Translations under genes and position numbers: made by a program | The notes under the pieces: model-generated | The model's input: the letters and a program-made list of their open reading frames with translations, nothing else | Database searches by the model: none | Told to the model about the DNA's origin: nothing | Shown here: positions 1 through 11,718 of the stretch, in pieces | How the letters are laid out: every line of letters starts with the position of its first letter | Position numbering within the stretch: the stretch's first letter is position 1 | Source of the DNA: Gnetum montanum | Lineage: Eukaryota; Streptophyta; Gnetopsida; Gnetales; Gnetaceae | Direction: 5' to 3' | Assembly: GCA_015680685.1 (NCBI GenBank) | Contig: MNCI01004609.1 | Coordinates: forward strand, 124,142-188,141 | Length of the DNA stretch: 64,000 nucleotides

Positions 1-1240
1 AAGGTATCCAGGGTAATTGTTGTGTTAAGCTTTTTATTTAGGTTGTACTTTTCAAAATACTGTTTACTGAAAGATAAAAAAGGTCTTTGAAGTGCAATTC
101 ACCCTGCACCAAGAACCGTGCAAACATAAAAAAGGTCTTTGAAGTGTTTAAAAGCATCGAGTGACTATGAAATTACATACTTTCATGGATGGGGCTCCTC
201 CTCCGACCACTCATTGATTGTCGGGTATCTGATCCGGTTTGCTTTTCCTGCTTTAACACTTTTAAGAATAGAACGTGGTTCGACCAACATTTACCACTGG
301 CATGGTGCTCCCTGTGCTTTTGCATCCCAAGCTCCGTGAAGACCCTGTTGGTAGGATGGTGATTACAAAGTCCAAAATTCAATCATTCTCAGTTTGATTT
401 ACCCATTTTTAACCTTTCTTTCTCCCACCCTTGTCCGGGTTGAGTAAACGGAGTCGATCTCTTGTACTAAGACTCAGGAAATTTTTCTTGGTCCTATCCT
501 TAGCTCGCTGAATGCTGCCCGGGCATAGATGGGACCATTGCAGTCATCTAAATTGGACTATATATCTTGGGGTGTACCTATGTTTCACTTATTTTGGGTT
601 CCAACACACTTTTTCAACTTGTTATAAAAAGATCATTACTTTTGTATAATAAAATATACAACTTAAAATATATACATTGTTATTGAAAATGACATTCAAG
701 AGTTGGTTTTTCTTTTATTCAAATACTTCCTCACTCCAATTGTTGACTTTCATATGGTGTCATTGTATTTTAGAAAACAAACTAAAAAAATATTTTAGGA
801 TATGTTATATGAAACTTTTAAATTGAAATGTTGAAAAAAATTATCAATTTAGCTTCAAGGAAATAGCCATTAGATGTTACCGATAAAAGTTTTTCATTAA
901 TGTTGATATCTAAATACATACATGCAACCATGGGTATGCAAAAGAGAAGTTAAAAGGAATGGGTATGCAAAGGGAAAGATGAAAGGAAATTAAGAATAGT
1001 AAGATGAATTCCTCCTTAGTGTATTTCAAGCAAATTATTATGAAGATACAATAAATTCCAAAGATTCCATCTCTTTGGTAATATCAATATTTTGAAAGTT
1101 AAACCTGATTTGCATTTTAATTCTTGCTAACGGCATAGAGCAAGAAAATATTTTTTCTGGGTTAGGAAAGACGGGAATAATTTTTATTTTTATTTTTGGC
1201 AGCACAATAGGCTTAATCACAGTAAGCCAGAGAATATTTA
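1..1240. other. Non-coding, no gene seen
   Basis: I recognise no gene or element here. A short direct repeat (AAAAAAGGTCTTTGAAGTG) occurs near 75-95 and again near 129-147. The open frames at 139-382 are short, overlap on both strands and have no recognisable product. Confidence 0.5.
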
Positions 1241-1470
1241 TAATTCTAATATATAATTCATAGCAATCAAAACTTAACCGCTAGAAACCCATACAAAGTT
1301 ACGCATTTTTGCGGATATGCAAGCTTCGTGGCTATGCATATAAAATTATAAATAAATAATTCTAATATATGATTCGCAGCAATTAACTTAAGCGCTGGAA
1401 ACCATGCAAAGTTACGCCCTTTTCGGGATATGCAAACTTCATGGCTACACATATAAAATTATAAATAGAT
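1241..1470. repeat. Tandem duplication, period about 116 bp
   Basis: Two diverged copies (1241-1356 and 1357-1470) both begin TAATTCTAATATAT and both end in a TATAAAATTATAAAT-type stretch. They share the core CAAAGTTACGC. The small minus-strand frame across it repeats itself because of this duplication and is not taken as a gene. Confidence 0.75.
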
Positions 1471-1781
1471 AACGTATGGTGCATGAATGCTAACGCGGTA
1501 GGTTCGTGCATACGATCGAGAGTTTGAAATTTTCAGCATTTCTATGGCAACTGACGTGTACGCAACAAATTTTAAATTCTGGAAAGTTTAAACAGAAAGC
1601 AATGAGGCAGTAACACACACCAATTTAACCATTAATTAGAAAATGTCTGAAGAGTCGTTTCCGTGTTTGGCATTGGGTTACTTTCGTACCGACTTTGCTT
1701 GCCCGTAATAAATATACGTCAACGCTTGAGCCGCTCAGGTAAAACATCGTACTAAGAAGAGTCTTGGTAATCCGTGACTGA

Positions 1782-1839
1782 CACGGAAATGGTTGGGCAG
1801 GTAGTGGGACCACGGAAATGGTTGGACTGGCAATGGGAC
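1782..1839. repeat. Tandem duplication, period 29 bp
   Basis: CACGGAAATGGTTGG starts both copies (1782 and 1811), and each ends in TGGGAC. The surrounding minus-strand open frame (1625-1951) has no recognisable domain. Confidence 0.75.
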
Positions 1840-2159
1840 CACGTGAAATTGGAGAATAGTTTAAAAATAAGCCAAAAACTTGAAAAGAGAAAGGGGACAG
1901 CCAAATTGCAGAGACGTAATTTAATGCTTCTTTTCTATTAATAAAACTCACTTTTCGGTTCTAACCCCACCCAAATTGCAGAGACGTTGAAACAGACACT
2001 TACCACCATAACATATGTTCAAGAAATAGGGTATTACCATTCCACTCGTAGAATTACGTGATACAATGTTAAAAGGTACGTGGATCATTTAAAATCAAGA
2101 CATTCATTTTTTAAATGGAAGGTTATAGGTTCAACTCCTTCCTTTTAGGGTAGTAGGTA

Positions 2160-2355
2160 AAAAAGGAAGTGGGATCATGTAACAAATAAGAAATACTAAT
2201 ATTGAGACTTTATTATTTTAGTGTAAACCAAAAGATCTATCATATCAAAAAGGAAGTGAGATCATGTAACAAGGAAGTGAGATCATGTAACAAATAAGAA
2301 ATACTAATATTGAGACTTTATTATTTTAGTGTAAACCTAAAGGATCTATCATATA
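2160..2355. repeat. Tandem duplication, period about 90 bp
   Basis: A block running from AAAAAGGAAGTG to ATCTATCATAT occurs twice. Inside the second copy a short GGAAGTGAGATCATGTAAC unit is itself repeated, so at least two duplication events are visible. Confidence 0.8.
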
Positions 2356-2611
2356 AATGAACTTGTGTAAAATACATAGGAAGTAATAAATCCTAAGTAC
2401 AATATATGTGTTCAATATTTATGTAATTTCAACACATCTTCTATATAATTCCTTAAAATGAATGCTCATAGCTTAAACAATTCATACAAAAATTGATTAG
2501 AGATTTATTAGTTCTTTTAAGAACTTTGTTTTGCAACATTTTAATAATACATGATACTCAAGAAGAGCATAAAAACTTCCATAGGACATCTTCAATGCAA
2601 TGCTACCAACG

Positions 2612-3248
2612 TATGCATATCTCATGACCATCATCCATCATGCTCATGTGTCCTTGGGTCTCACCCCTGCTTGTTGTGGACCAAGAATACATGTTTAAAT
2701 AATGTAAAAAAAAAAACATTTTCATTTACAATCAAGGCAAGTAGAATAGTGGCTTTTGATAATTTTCTTTTATGCATCTGAGAATATTCAGGGGGAATTG
2801 GGCTTTGTTTACTAACAAATGCATATTGTTGATTTTGGGTTTATGGGACTATGAGAATCATTTCACAACAAATTTGGAGTCTTGGGAATTGATCATATGT
2901 TTTGATTTTGTCATGCTTGTTCCAGCCCTAGATTTTTTGAGTTTCAATTATTGTGAGACTTCGAGTTTATGAGCTTGTGGGTTTTTGAGGATTTGTTGAA
3001 GTTGAGCTAAGTGTTTTCTCTAGCAATAGAATAAAATTCAAAAACAAAGAAACTTGAACTATGAAGCTCTTTTTTATTTTTTTAAATACACACCACTATT
3101 ATACTCACCTTGGTTGTAAATGGAGATGCTTTTTTACACTCTTTACACGTGTTCCTAGGTCCTACCCTTGCTTGCTAATGGACCACAATAAGCAGGGGTA
3201 GGACCTAAGAACACATAAGCATGGTGGATGATGGTCATCATACATGCA
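2612..3248. mobile_element. Foldback / TIR element, about 640 bp
   Basis: The segment near 2612-2683 matches the reverse complement of 3177-3248 at roughly 85% by eye over about 70 bp. Shared core words are GACCATCATCCA and CTACCCCTGCTT-type strings. No transposase frame lies between the arms, so this looks like a MITE or foldback element. The right arm contains a second, tighter hairpin (arms 3150-3172 and 3191-3213). A related copy of the right arm sits at about 6605-6720, so the sequence is repetitive. No clear target-site duplication was found and the exact ends are uncertain. Confidence 0.6.
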
Positions 3249-3254
3249 TCAAAT

Positions 3255-4090
3255 GTACTTTAGAGTATCTAACTTGATGAAGTAAATTCAAATGGAAAGA
3301 TAAGGTAATCATCAATTCCTTGACATAGCCTTAGGAATGCACTATTCTTTACTACATAGATGCCTAAGCTATGGCTTATCTCAAAGAGAACAATTGTGGC
3401 ACATCATAGATAGACTCCAAAATAAAATTAGAGAAACCCTTGGTCAGTATGCCCTAGGAATACTTTCAGAGATGCAAGTCCAACATATTCAAAAGGGCTA
3501 ACTGGCAAAAGAGGAATGTGAAGTCAAAAAAATGGGAGAGCACTAGGGAATAAAACAAAGACTAATCTCTCTTCATCTTTATGAACTGAAAGAGGAGGCA
3601 TTGTTAGAAGAGATGGTCTAAAGGAAAACTTTGCTAATTCAAAAATTTGTTAATAAAATCTGAACTAAAATTACCAAAATGTGGAACTCTATTAATGAAA
3701 AGTTTTAATTAGCAGTGAAATTTATGGAGGAGAAGGCAAACTAGGATAGAGCCAAATACAAGGATAAAAAGAAGAAGAAAAACATAGGAGGGAACTACTA
3801 CTAGCAAAAAGGAATAGTAGCTACTATTGAGAAGGTTGCAAATTCAAATTTCATTGATGATGATTGTAACATATTCCAATATGAACATCCTAAGTATTAT
3901 TACCCTATGATATTGCATCTTTAAGAGTCTAGGGCTTATGCTTTAAACCAGAAATTTGTCAAGAGGTAAACACCCATGAGATTATCTTATACCCAAGGTA
4001 ACTATTGGTAACCCTATCATCCACAATACTACCATTCTAGTGGGGCTTCACCTCAACCATAGAAATACTACTAGTAGTAGTGGCAAAGCT
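3255..4090 (+). pseudogene. Retrotransposon gag fragment (remnant R1)
   Basis: A decayed gag segment of the same gypsy family found elsewhere in the window. It translates in pieces to a stretch like LWHIIDRLQNKIRETLG, matching LFHIIDGLRSQTRETLG in E1 (about 31290). It then reaches a degenerate knuckle region (CNIFQYEHP) that corresponds to CNICLYDHP in E1 and E2. Many stops and frameshifts are present. The 5' side abuts the foldback element. It belongs with the LTR at 5438-6303. Confidence 0.7.
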
Positions 4091-5437
4091 CAAAGTTGTT
4101 GTAACACTTCACTAATCAAGCTTAGGCTAGAAATGCATTACTTAGATAAAATGTAAAAGAGCAGAAAAATAAAACACTCCTTAAATAAAAATTGAATGAA
4201 TGCTAAGAAATTGAACAAGCAAAGTAGTAGGCATTCATAAAATGATAAGCACATAGAGGCAAGAAAATATAATAAAAGATAAAATGTTATAAAAGCATAG
4301 CACTAATAGCCTCACATGTACAAAACCTAATTTGTACACTAATAAAAAATAGGACAACGTCCTAATGCTCAAGCTAAAAAATAATATTGACAAACATCAT
4401 AAATATATACTGGAATGAAATATAAAAATAATAAAATATAAAGTGAAAATTACCAATACATCCAAAACGAAATTGGGCTCTAACATTGAATAAACATTAA
4501 TCAAATTCCAATGACCAAATATTAAATAATGTAACATAATTAAAATCAAAGTTGGCTTGCACCAAAGATAGGCAAACAACAATATACATTCTCACATAGA
4601 ATGCCAAATCCACAAATCCTAGCTAAACATTACAACATAAAATCACAAGTAGGAACATAAAAATTGAAATTGTTAAAGATGTAAAATATGAATATAATCA
4701 TTAGCTTCCTCTATTTTCTCATCATCAAGGCTAACAGAATCACCTGAAAGACACAAACATACAAAGAGAATTAGTCCTAAGACTAAGTAGGGTATTCAAA
4801 CTAATAAAATACTCCCTTATAAATTTGGTTGGAGGCATTAAGTAACTAGACAATCATGCACATGGGATAGCTACAAACAAATGTTAGCCAAGCAAATATA
4901 AACAAAATACAAACAAGAAAAAAGTAAGTAATAATAATAGCATACTTTGAAAAAATAGTTAACAAGATTTAAAATTGCAGCACCACCCATTAATCCATCA
5001 AACGAATCAAACAAACCAATTAATACCATGCAAATCTAGTCCATGGAATATGATCTTGCTTGGACTATTCATGATTCAAGAACTAAGGAAGAAAAATGAA
5101 GGCCTTAATAGATGCATTCAAGTTGAAGGCAATAGTAGTAGCAGGGCAACTACAACCATAACCACAACTAAGGCATGAGGAGTTACCAAAGTAATCCTCA
5201 CCATCAGGCACAACTTGAGGCATATGCCTTGAAAATTTTTGTAAATATTTTCACAACTTTTGAAAAGATAATATGTCAAAATTTTGTTATTTTTGAAATT
5301 GTAAAGTTACTTAAATAAGTTTTTGTAAAGTAGCACTCCTATTAGTGAAGTCAATTAAGTCACTACCACATTTTGTAAACAAACTATATCCCATTTTCTT
5401 TAACTTGATGAAAAGTTTTTAGTTAGCTATGGGAGTA
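4091..5437 (+). other. Decayed 3' internal part of remnant R1
   Basis: AT-rich sequence between the gag fragment and the R1 LTR. The last 200 bases before the LTR resemble the non-coding tail of E2. They end in a polypurine-like CTATGGGAGTA directly before TGATAAAT, comparable with CGTGGGGGTA before TGATGAAT in E2. The frame at 4975-5178 may be the worn C-terminus of the accessory ORF, with low certainty. Confidence 0.4.
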
Positions 5438-6303
5438 TGATAAATAATCTTTTTATCATGAATTTGATGTAGCTACGTTGAAACAACTTTGATGAAGGAC
5501 TTACTATGTTGACACAATAACAATAAATACCTTTACAAGTACACACACCAATTACATTTATGGCACCTTTTGGTCAATAGCTTAGTTGAAATCTTATAGT
5601 TTTGTTTTGTAGAAGTTAGAAATTGTCAGTAAGTGCCCACAATGTAGTGTGAAATGATTCAATGAAGTCGTTATTCAAGTGCTATGTATGTGGACAGATT
5701 ACATGACTAGTAAGAAAGATCAAGACCATTCCATTATATTGCAACACTTTGACATAGCATAGACTTTACATTTAATGCAATTTATTTTAAATGCACTTAG
5801 CTTAATGTTTTCTTTTCCACATATTTAATTGGTAATTTACGATTAGACACATTATAGTTATGGCAACATAAGTACGATTGGTTTTGAGCATAATGCATAT
5901 TGTCTAGTAATCCTAGTAGTGCTCTTACTTGGTTTACTCAATAGTAATTGCTTGATGACCCGGTGGCAATTATTTGAGTCTAGGATATGTATGGTAAACT
6001 AGGAACGAATACTTATTGCATAAGATAGTTTAGCTTTTAATTCCTTGATTAGACCAATTTAGAAGTAATTTCTATATTTTTACAATATTTTATTATGGCC
6101 TTAACAACATCAGGATCATGTGCCTCAATTACACTTAACCATACACATATAGCCAATGAAGTATAATTGGGAAGATGAAAACCCATGATCGAATGCTTAG
6201 CTATCTAGGTACCATGCAAATCTAGTCCTCATAATATGATCAAGTAACTTGTGTACATTGGTAATTTCTATGGTTGGGCATTGGGACTACTTGCTACTCA
6301 TCA
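5438..6303 (+). mobile_element. 3' LTR of remnant R1
   Basis: An 866 bp LTR, the same length as the E2 LTRs (866 and 865 bp). It begins TGATAA after a polypurine-like tract and ends CTACTCATCA, where the E2 LTR ends CCACTCATCA. Internal matches to E2 include CACAATGTAGTGTGAAATGAT and the CTATCTAGGTACCA block near the 3' end. No PBS follows it, so it is a 3' LTR. Confidence 0.75.
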
Positions 6304-7850
6304 GGGATTATGGAAAGAGCATATAGTTTTTCTTAGTGGCTCTTAATTGCTATGGTGTTAGGGCATGCATATTTGATAACCATCATGGCATAGCGTTTAT
6401 GAAAAATTCTAAGGGTATTTCTATATATAATAAGCATCATGGTAGTTTGCAAAAGATTCTAAGTGTATTTTCATAACAAAAGTAAAAATCTAAAAAGAAA
6501 CAAGCTTGAATTGTTAACCACTCACTTGTTACATTGACTAGATATCACTATTCTACTTATAGGGTTGAGATTGAACATGTTTTATATATTATTTAAATAT
6601 ATATTCTTAGGTCCTACCCTTGCCTTCTATTGGATCCATGGGACATGTGGACACATAAGCATGGTTGACCACAATCAACATAATAGTTATTGTATATGCA
6701 TGATGATCAAGGAATACACATGGGTAGGCATGGTAGCAATTATAAGATATCATGGAAGATTTTGTGCTCTTTTTGAGACCATGAGAGCACTAACTTTGTA
6801 TAATTAAGTGGGACAATGTACTTGCAACTTGGACCATGTAAGGAAATGACTTTAAAATAATTGCTTAGCAAAAATTACACATATGCAATTGTAGTTATGC
6901 TAAACTAAGATTGAAATTTCAAAATTTGAGTACGCATTAGTAGGATGTTCTCTAACTTTAAAAATATGTTGAAATACATTTATCTATGGTTAACAAGTGT
7001 CATTGGCACCAACAATTTAAAACTATTACTATTAAAAACTAAAATGAAAGATGAGAATTATCATAAACCTCATACACCATGTAACTTTGTATTATAAATG
7101 AAAATCAATATTAATTATATTGCTATTAATTTATATTTTAATAAAAAATTTATAAAAATAAGCAAAAGCTCACCTATTTTCTTACTTACAAGTTTATTTA
7201 TTTTAAAATTAAATAACATTTTTAAAAATTTTAAAGTGTTCTTGACATTTTTTTCATGTGTTCTGCTTACGCATCACATAAAAAATTGACATATTTCGCA
7301 CCAAAATTAAGAAAAAATCGCCTGTGAAATTGAAATGACTCTTAAAAATGGGATGACTTTGAATATGGCCCCATCACCGTAGTGGCATACTTAAGAAGTG
7401 GACCAATGTAAAATAGATGAAGAACAATGACTTTGCATAATTAGGTGAGACCGTGTTCGATCCTGGCATTTAAATCCTTAAACCAAAAGAACAACGAGCT
7501 GAGAGTGGTACAAAACCGAGCAGGTTAAACTTTAAACTGCCTGAGATGTCCATTTTACGTGGCCACTTAACGAAATACAGTTTAACAGGTTAAGAACAGT
7601 TAAATAGCCCGCCTCTCTCTTTGAGGTAAAAAATTAACAGGTTCCAAACCGTCTATCACACCGCTTATCACAATGCCAGAGTTGTTGCGATCTAATTTTT
7701 ACGGTTAAAGGTACCTTTAATATCCCATGCTTACCAAGTTTACAAACAGAATATATCAACATTAAATAGAAAAGCTAGCTGAGGTTGTAACATCAGAAGA
7801 AAATTTTATAAAAATTTCAAACATTCTAACAACAAAATGTGAAAACATCA
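6304..7850. other. Non-coding; contains a foldback-related repeat
   Basis: No gene recognised. The 6605-6720 stretch (CTTAGGTCCTACCCTTGCC, then CACATAAGCATGGT) is a diverged copy of the right arm of the 2612-3248 element. The open frame across it (6565-6807) is therefore not treated as a gene. Confidence 0.5.
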
Positions 7851-7875
7851 TAAATTAAGAAAAATTATCGTGGTC

Positions 7876-8012
7876 AGGACCATTGTGACAACGGGCCCAA
7901 GCGTATGGTCATGGCGATTGTGACAGCCGGCCCCGGGCCCAGTCATGACAGAAGTCCCTGTGCATCAGGTCGGAACACTTTGCATAAAGTATGACCATTG
8001 TGACTGCGGGCC
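7876..8012. repeat. GC-rich block with repeated ATTGTGACnnCGGGCCC
   Basis: Three related units (about 7881, 7918 and 7993) read ATTGTGAC followed by GGGCCC or CCGGCCCCGGGCCC. They form a GC-rich island in AT-rich surroundings, just upstream of the possible locus at 8160-9110. This could be a promoter or 5' leader. No function can be assigned. Confidence 0.4.
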
Positions 8013-8159
8013 CTGAGCATAAAGTCTACCACTCGTAGTCATCGAACAGTATGCTTTAAGCGACATCTACCAGAACCTAATCGATTCATCCTCGACGGCA
8101 TCTATGCACCATGTTACTACAGGACGGGGAAAGAAAGAATAGCTGCGCAGGGGAGGAAG

Positions 8160-9110
8160 GAGGGTCGAGGAAAGCATAGTTTCGGTTTTATAATGGTTTA
8201 CCAAGCAAATCACAAGAGAAATAAGGATCCATATCAAAACTATAGGTCTGCTTGGTACTTGGAGCTCTTTGAAAGAGATTATTTCCAGGTGAAATCGAAG
8301 GTTTTTTCTTATTCACAATACTTATTATTCATTGTGTTTCAGAGGTAAGGAAATAATACGAGGGCACATACCGCCTTGAACAGCAAATATGGTTGAGGTT
8401 GCGGTAAGATCATTCACTTGTAGCTGGTTTTCTTTGTGCTGGGCTCTTTGCTAATCAATCCAGAGATCTTATTCATTCTTAGCCGTATCTGCAACTTCAA
8501 TACAGGCAAGGCTGGGCTAGGCTATGCCGTCACAGTCAGTGGACGAGGATATTGTGATTCATTCATTCTGGAGTATGTTTTAAGAGATTCAGAATGGGCA
8601 AGGAAAAGCCGTGGCTCTAGGTTATCAAGGAAAACCATTCTCGGTAACAATATCAAGTAGTTTTATAGTTTTAAAACAGAACTGATAAATCGTGGCATCT
8701 GCTTTGCTGTTTTGAATTCCTTACAATATCTATGTGCCCTGGCCCTGGTTCTTGTGTTTTAGGACACCAAATTGCATAGGAACCCGACTTCCAACGGCCA
8801 AGGCAAATTGAAAATGCTCCATTAATGAAAATTTAGGCAGAATAGCAATTGCTGGGAGAACGGATTGTGAGGACTAATATTATTTCAGCAGCAAGAGCCT
8901 ATCAGTGGTTGGTTGGTGCAGCGTCGTCATCCACAACTGCCTCCTAAGCTCTTCAGCAGTTCAGTTTGTTTCTATGCCACCACCAGTCAGTCGGCCACTT
9001 GAGCACCACAACCTTGGCCTGCATCCCCATGACACAGCCACCGCCTCTCTTGCAATTGCAGGCTCGGCTGTCTCTGCTGCAGGTAAGGTCATAGCCTTTG
9101 AATTTTAAAT
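8160..9110 (+). other. Possible spliced locus, unidentified
   Basis: Several good splice-like sites cluster here. An ATG at 8389 is followed after five codons by GTAAGATC. An acceptor-like CAATACAG precedes GCAAGGCTGGG near 8507. CTGCAG/GTAAGGTC near 9082 is a strong donor. Purine-rich sequence at 8140-8180 could be a 5' leader. The translated pieces are short and I recognise no family. It may be a genuine gene start, an old gene fragment, or chance. RNA evidence would decide. Confidence 0.25.
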
Positions 9111-9436
9111 TAATAACAGGTATAACAAATTTTTCTGTAAAATGCATTCTAGGAAGAATTATCAAGCATTTGTATCAACCAACCACCATTACACTTATGA
9201 TAGATAGCATTTTTCAATTTTACAGCATCCATATCTCATTTATGTTATTACCTCTTACTTTAAATATAAACTTTTGGCATTAAATTTGCACCTGTATTAT
9301 TAAAGGTTAAAATCAATATTATTAACATTTAAGATTTAATTAAGAAGTGTATTTATTTATTGGAAGTCCAACCTAATACCGTCGTGCTGGGCATGTGAAT
9401 ACAACCACTTGTTGGTACGTTGACGCAGCCAACGTT

Positions 9437-9760
9437 AAAACGGGTCATGGGCTTGGAAATATATGGACATGCAAAGTTTCCCGTGTATGTGTCCTGCACT
9501 TTATTTCTTATCAACACGGGTCATTGGGTTGGGAGGGTTAGAAATATATGGACAAATGTAAAGTTTCCCCACTTTATTTCTTATCAAAACGGGTCATTAG
9601 GTTGGGTTGGAAATATATGGACAAATGCAAAGTTTCCTATGTATGGGTCCTCCACTTTATTTCTTGCCAAAACGGATCATTGGGTTGGAAATATATGGAC
9701 AAATGCAAAGTTTCCCGTGTCCTGCACTTTGTTTCTTACCATAGTAATATGGCTTTTGGA
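9437..9760. repeat. Minisatellite, about four units of 65-100 bp
   Basis: Units beginning AAATATATGGACA and containing CAAAGTTTCC, CACTTTATTTCTT and CGGGTCATTGGGTTGG recur four times with small deletions. The open frame at 9420-9782 shows the same repeat as peptide (NIWTNAKFP, three times). It is better explained as a repeat artefact than as a protein. Confidence 0.8.
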
Positions 9761-9847
9761 TCATGGCATGGTTAATATTTAAATCAGTCGAAAATCCATG
9801 ATGCGATATGCATTGTTTTATAATAGTATTTTATGAACGCTCATAAT

Positions 9848-9947
9848 CTTGAGCAGCCAGCTGGAAACCATGTACAAGTGAAATTAATTATCGAAGGCTT
9901 GAGCAGCCAGCTGGAAACCATGTACAAGTGAAATTAATTATCGAAGG
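9848..9947. repeat. Perfect tandem duplication, period 50 bp
   Basis: Two identical adjacent 50 bp copies begin CTTGAGCAGCCAGC and end TTATCGAAGG. Perfect identity implies a recent origin compared with the decayed transposons around it. Confidence 0.9.
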
Positions 9948-11718
9948 CTTTGCAAAAGAAACAACGATAAATTGGGTGTATTAATTTGCAGGTGTACGGT
10001 TTCCAGTCCAATAACCGTGATTAGCAATACTAACCAAAAACCATGACATGTAACAGGTATAGTATGGCATGGTTCGACAAATTTTCACAAACGTCAGCGC
10101 GCGTGCAACCACAGTAGCAGGCCACCAACACATCGTGCTTACGTACTCCTTGCGCGTTGGGGTCCACTTAACCGCGTGGACTTGTTCCGGCCACAAGGTA
10201 CGTGCAAAAATACAAACAATCTTCCCTCTTCGTGTAAAAGTTTTCCTTATGTTAATCATATTACCCATGTTTTACTTTTATCTTATAACCCGGATCGTAA
10301 ATGATTAATCGAAATCATGAAGATAAAGCATGCGATATTTAAAGAAGATACTTAAGGTTATTATTTATGTATGTTATTTGAGACGCCTTAAATGATTATA
10401 TAATAGCTGATTGAAGACTAATGGGTTTTTATTATGAAATGTTTTTATAGGCTATCTATATATTAGTTTAACTAGGGTCACACTTTCTGAAATTAATGTC
10501 ATAGGTTTCAAATTTCAATAAAATTAACATTTCCATATGCATTTTTTTAACTTTAAAGAAATATGTTATATAAATTAACATGAGCAAACTTTAGGCAAAT
10601 TACTCTTGACAACTGTATATATATTATAAAAAAGGAAGCTATCTATATTATGAAGAATAATTTTTAATCTTTTTTAAAGTTATTTACTATATATGACTTT
10701 GCATATCTTCATCCTCCTTTGATTTTATAATATTTCTTGGTTAGTTGAATTTATTATATTTTGTTATATGACTAGCTACTATGAGTGTTTGTTTTTTAAA
10801 AGAAATGCTATGTCTTTCATAGTGTAAAAAGAGTTTACAAACTATATTTTTGTAATATTTGATACTCATCCACCATTATTAGTTTTGATGTGCTTGCAAT
10901 TATTTATTGTTTTTAGTAATATTGCTAACTATTACCTAGTATATCTTTAAAAAGTTAATAGCTAAATAATTATTTACTTTTTGCTAATATTAAATGAGCT
11001 TACTGACTGAGTTACTACTTGTATATATACATAATTATTCATTGAACTCATAACTTGATAACCAGAGGCAGGGTTACAATTTTAAACATTTTTGATATTT
11101 TAGTTGTATTTTATGTTTATTTTTGTATGTTTACTATTTTCAAAAACTTTCAATAATTTTTGAAAAATTTCAAATATACCAAGTAATAAGTTTGTATATA
11201 ATATAATATTTAAGATATCTGAGGGTAAGCTACCAATGTTTATGGTTTTCTTGTTGCATTTATGATTTTCTAATGGTAGATGGTGTAAAATTGTATCACA
11301 TAAATGCAAACAACCTTGAAAGCCTTGGAAGTTACTTATTTTATTTTGAATTTATTAATTTATTATAGGTTGAAAGTGTGAAAGCACTAGAATTTTTTTC
11401 AAGGAACTTAAATAAAAAAAGTGCAAACTTGTAATAATAAATTCAAATTCTAACCTTGATCAAAGGTACTTCTTGACAACCTCATAACCAACTCAACTCT
11501 TTATTTTTCTCTATTACTCTTGAAAAAGATATTGCAATTGATGATTAATCCACTATAAATTAAATTTCACAAGAAAAAAACAAAAAATTGAGTTTTATCA
11601 ACCCTTCCCTCATGCTATAAGTCTATTGCTTTGTATAGGAAGTTGGAAGTCTAAATTATATTGCAGGCATTATACACAACATGTATATTTTTTTTAGAGA
11701 TTAAGGAAAACCCAAGTT
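9948..11718. other. AT-rich non-coding, nothing recognised
   Basis: No domain, splice pattern or repeat worth naming was seen on either strand. The short frames on both strands at 9981-10308 overlap each other and match nothing I know. Confidence 0.5.

Noticed and set aside
1625-1951. 108-codon minus-strand frame
   Set aside because: Contains a 29 bp tandem duplication and no known motif. Support is insufficient.
9420-9782. 120-codon plus-strand open frame with repeated peptides
   Set aside because: It lies on a minisatellite, a second frame is open across the same repeat, and no domain is recognisable.
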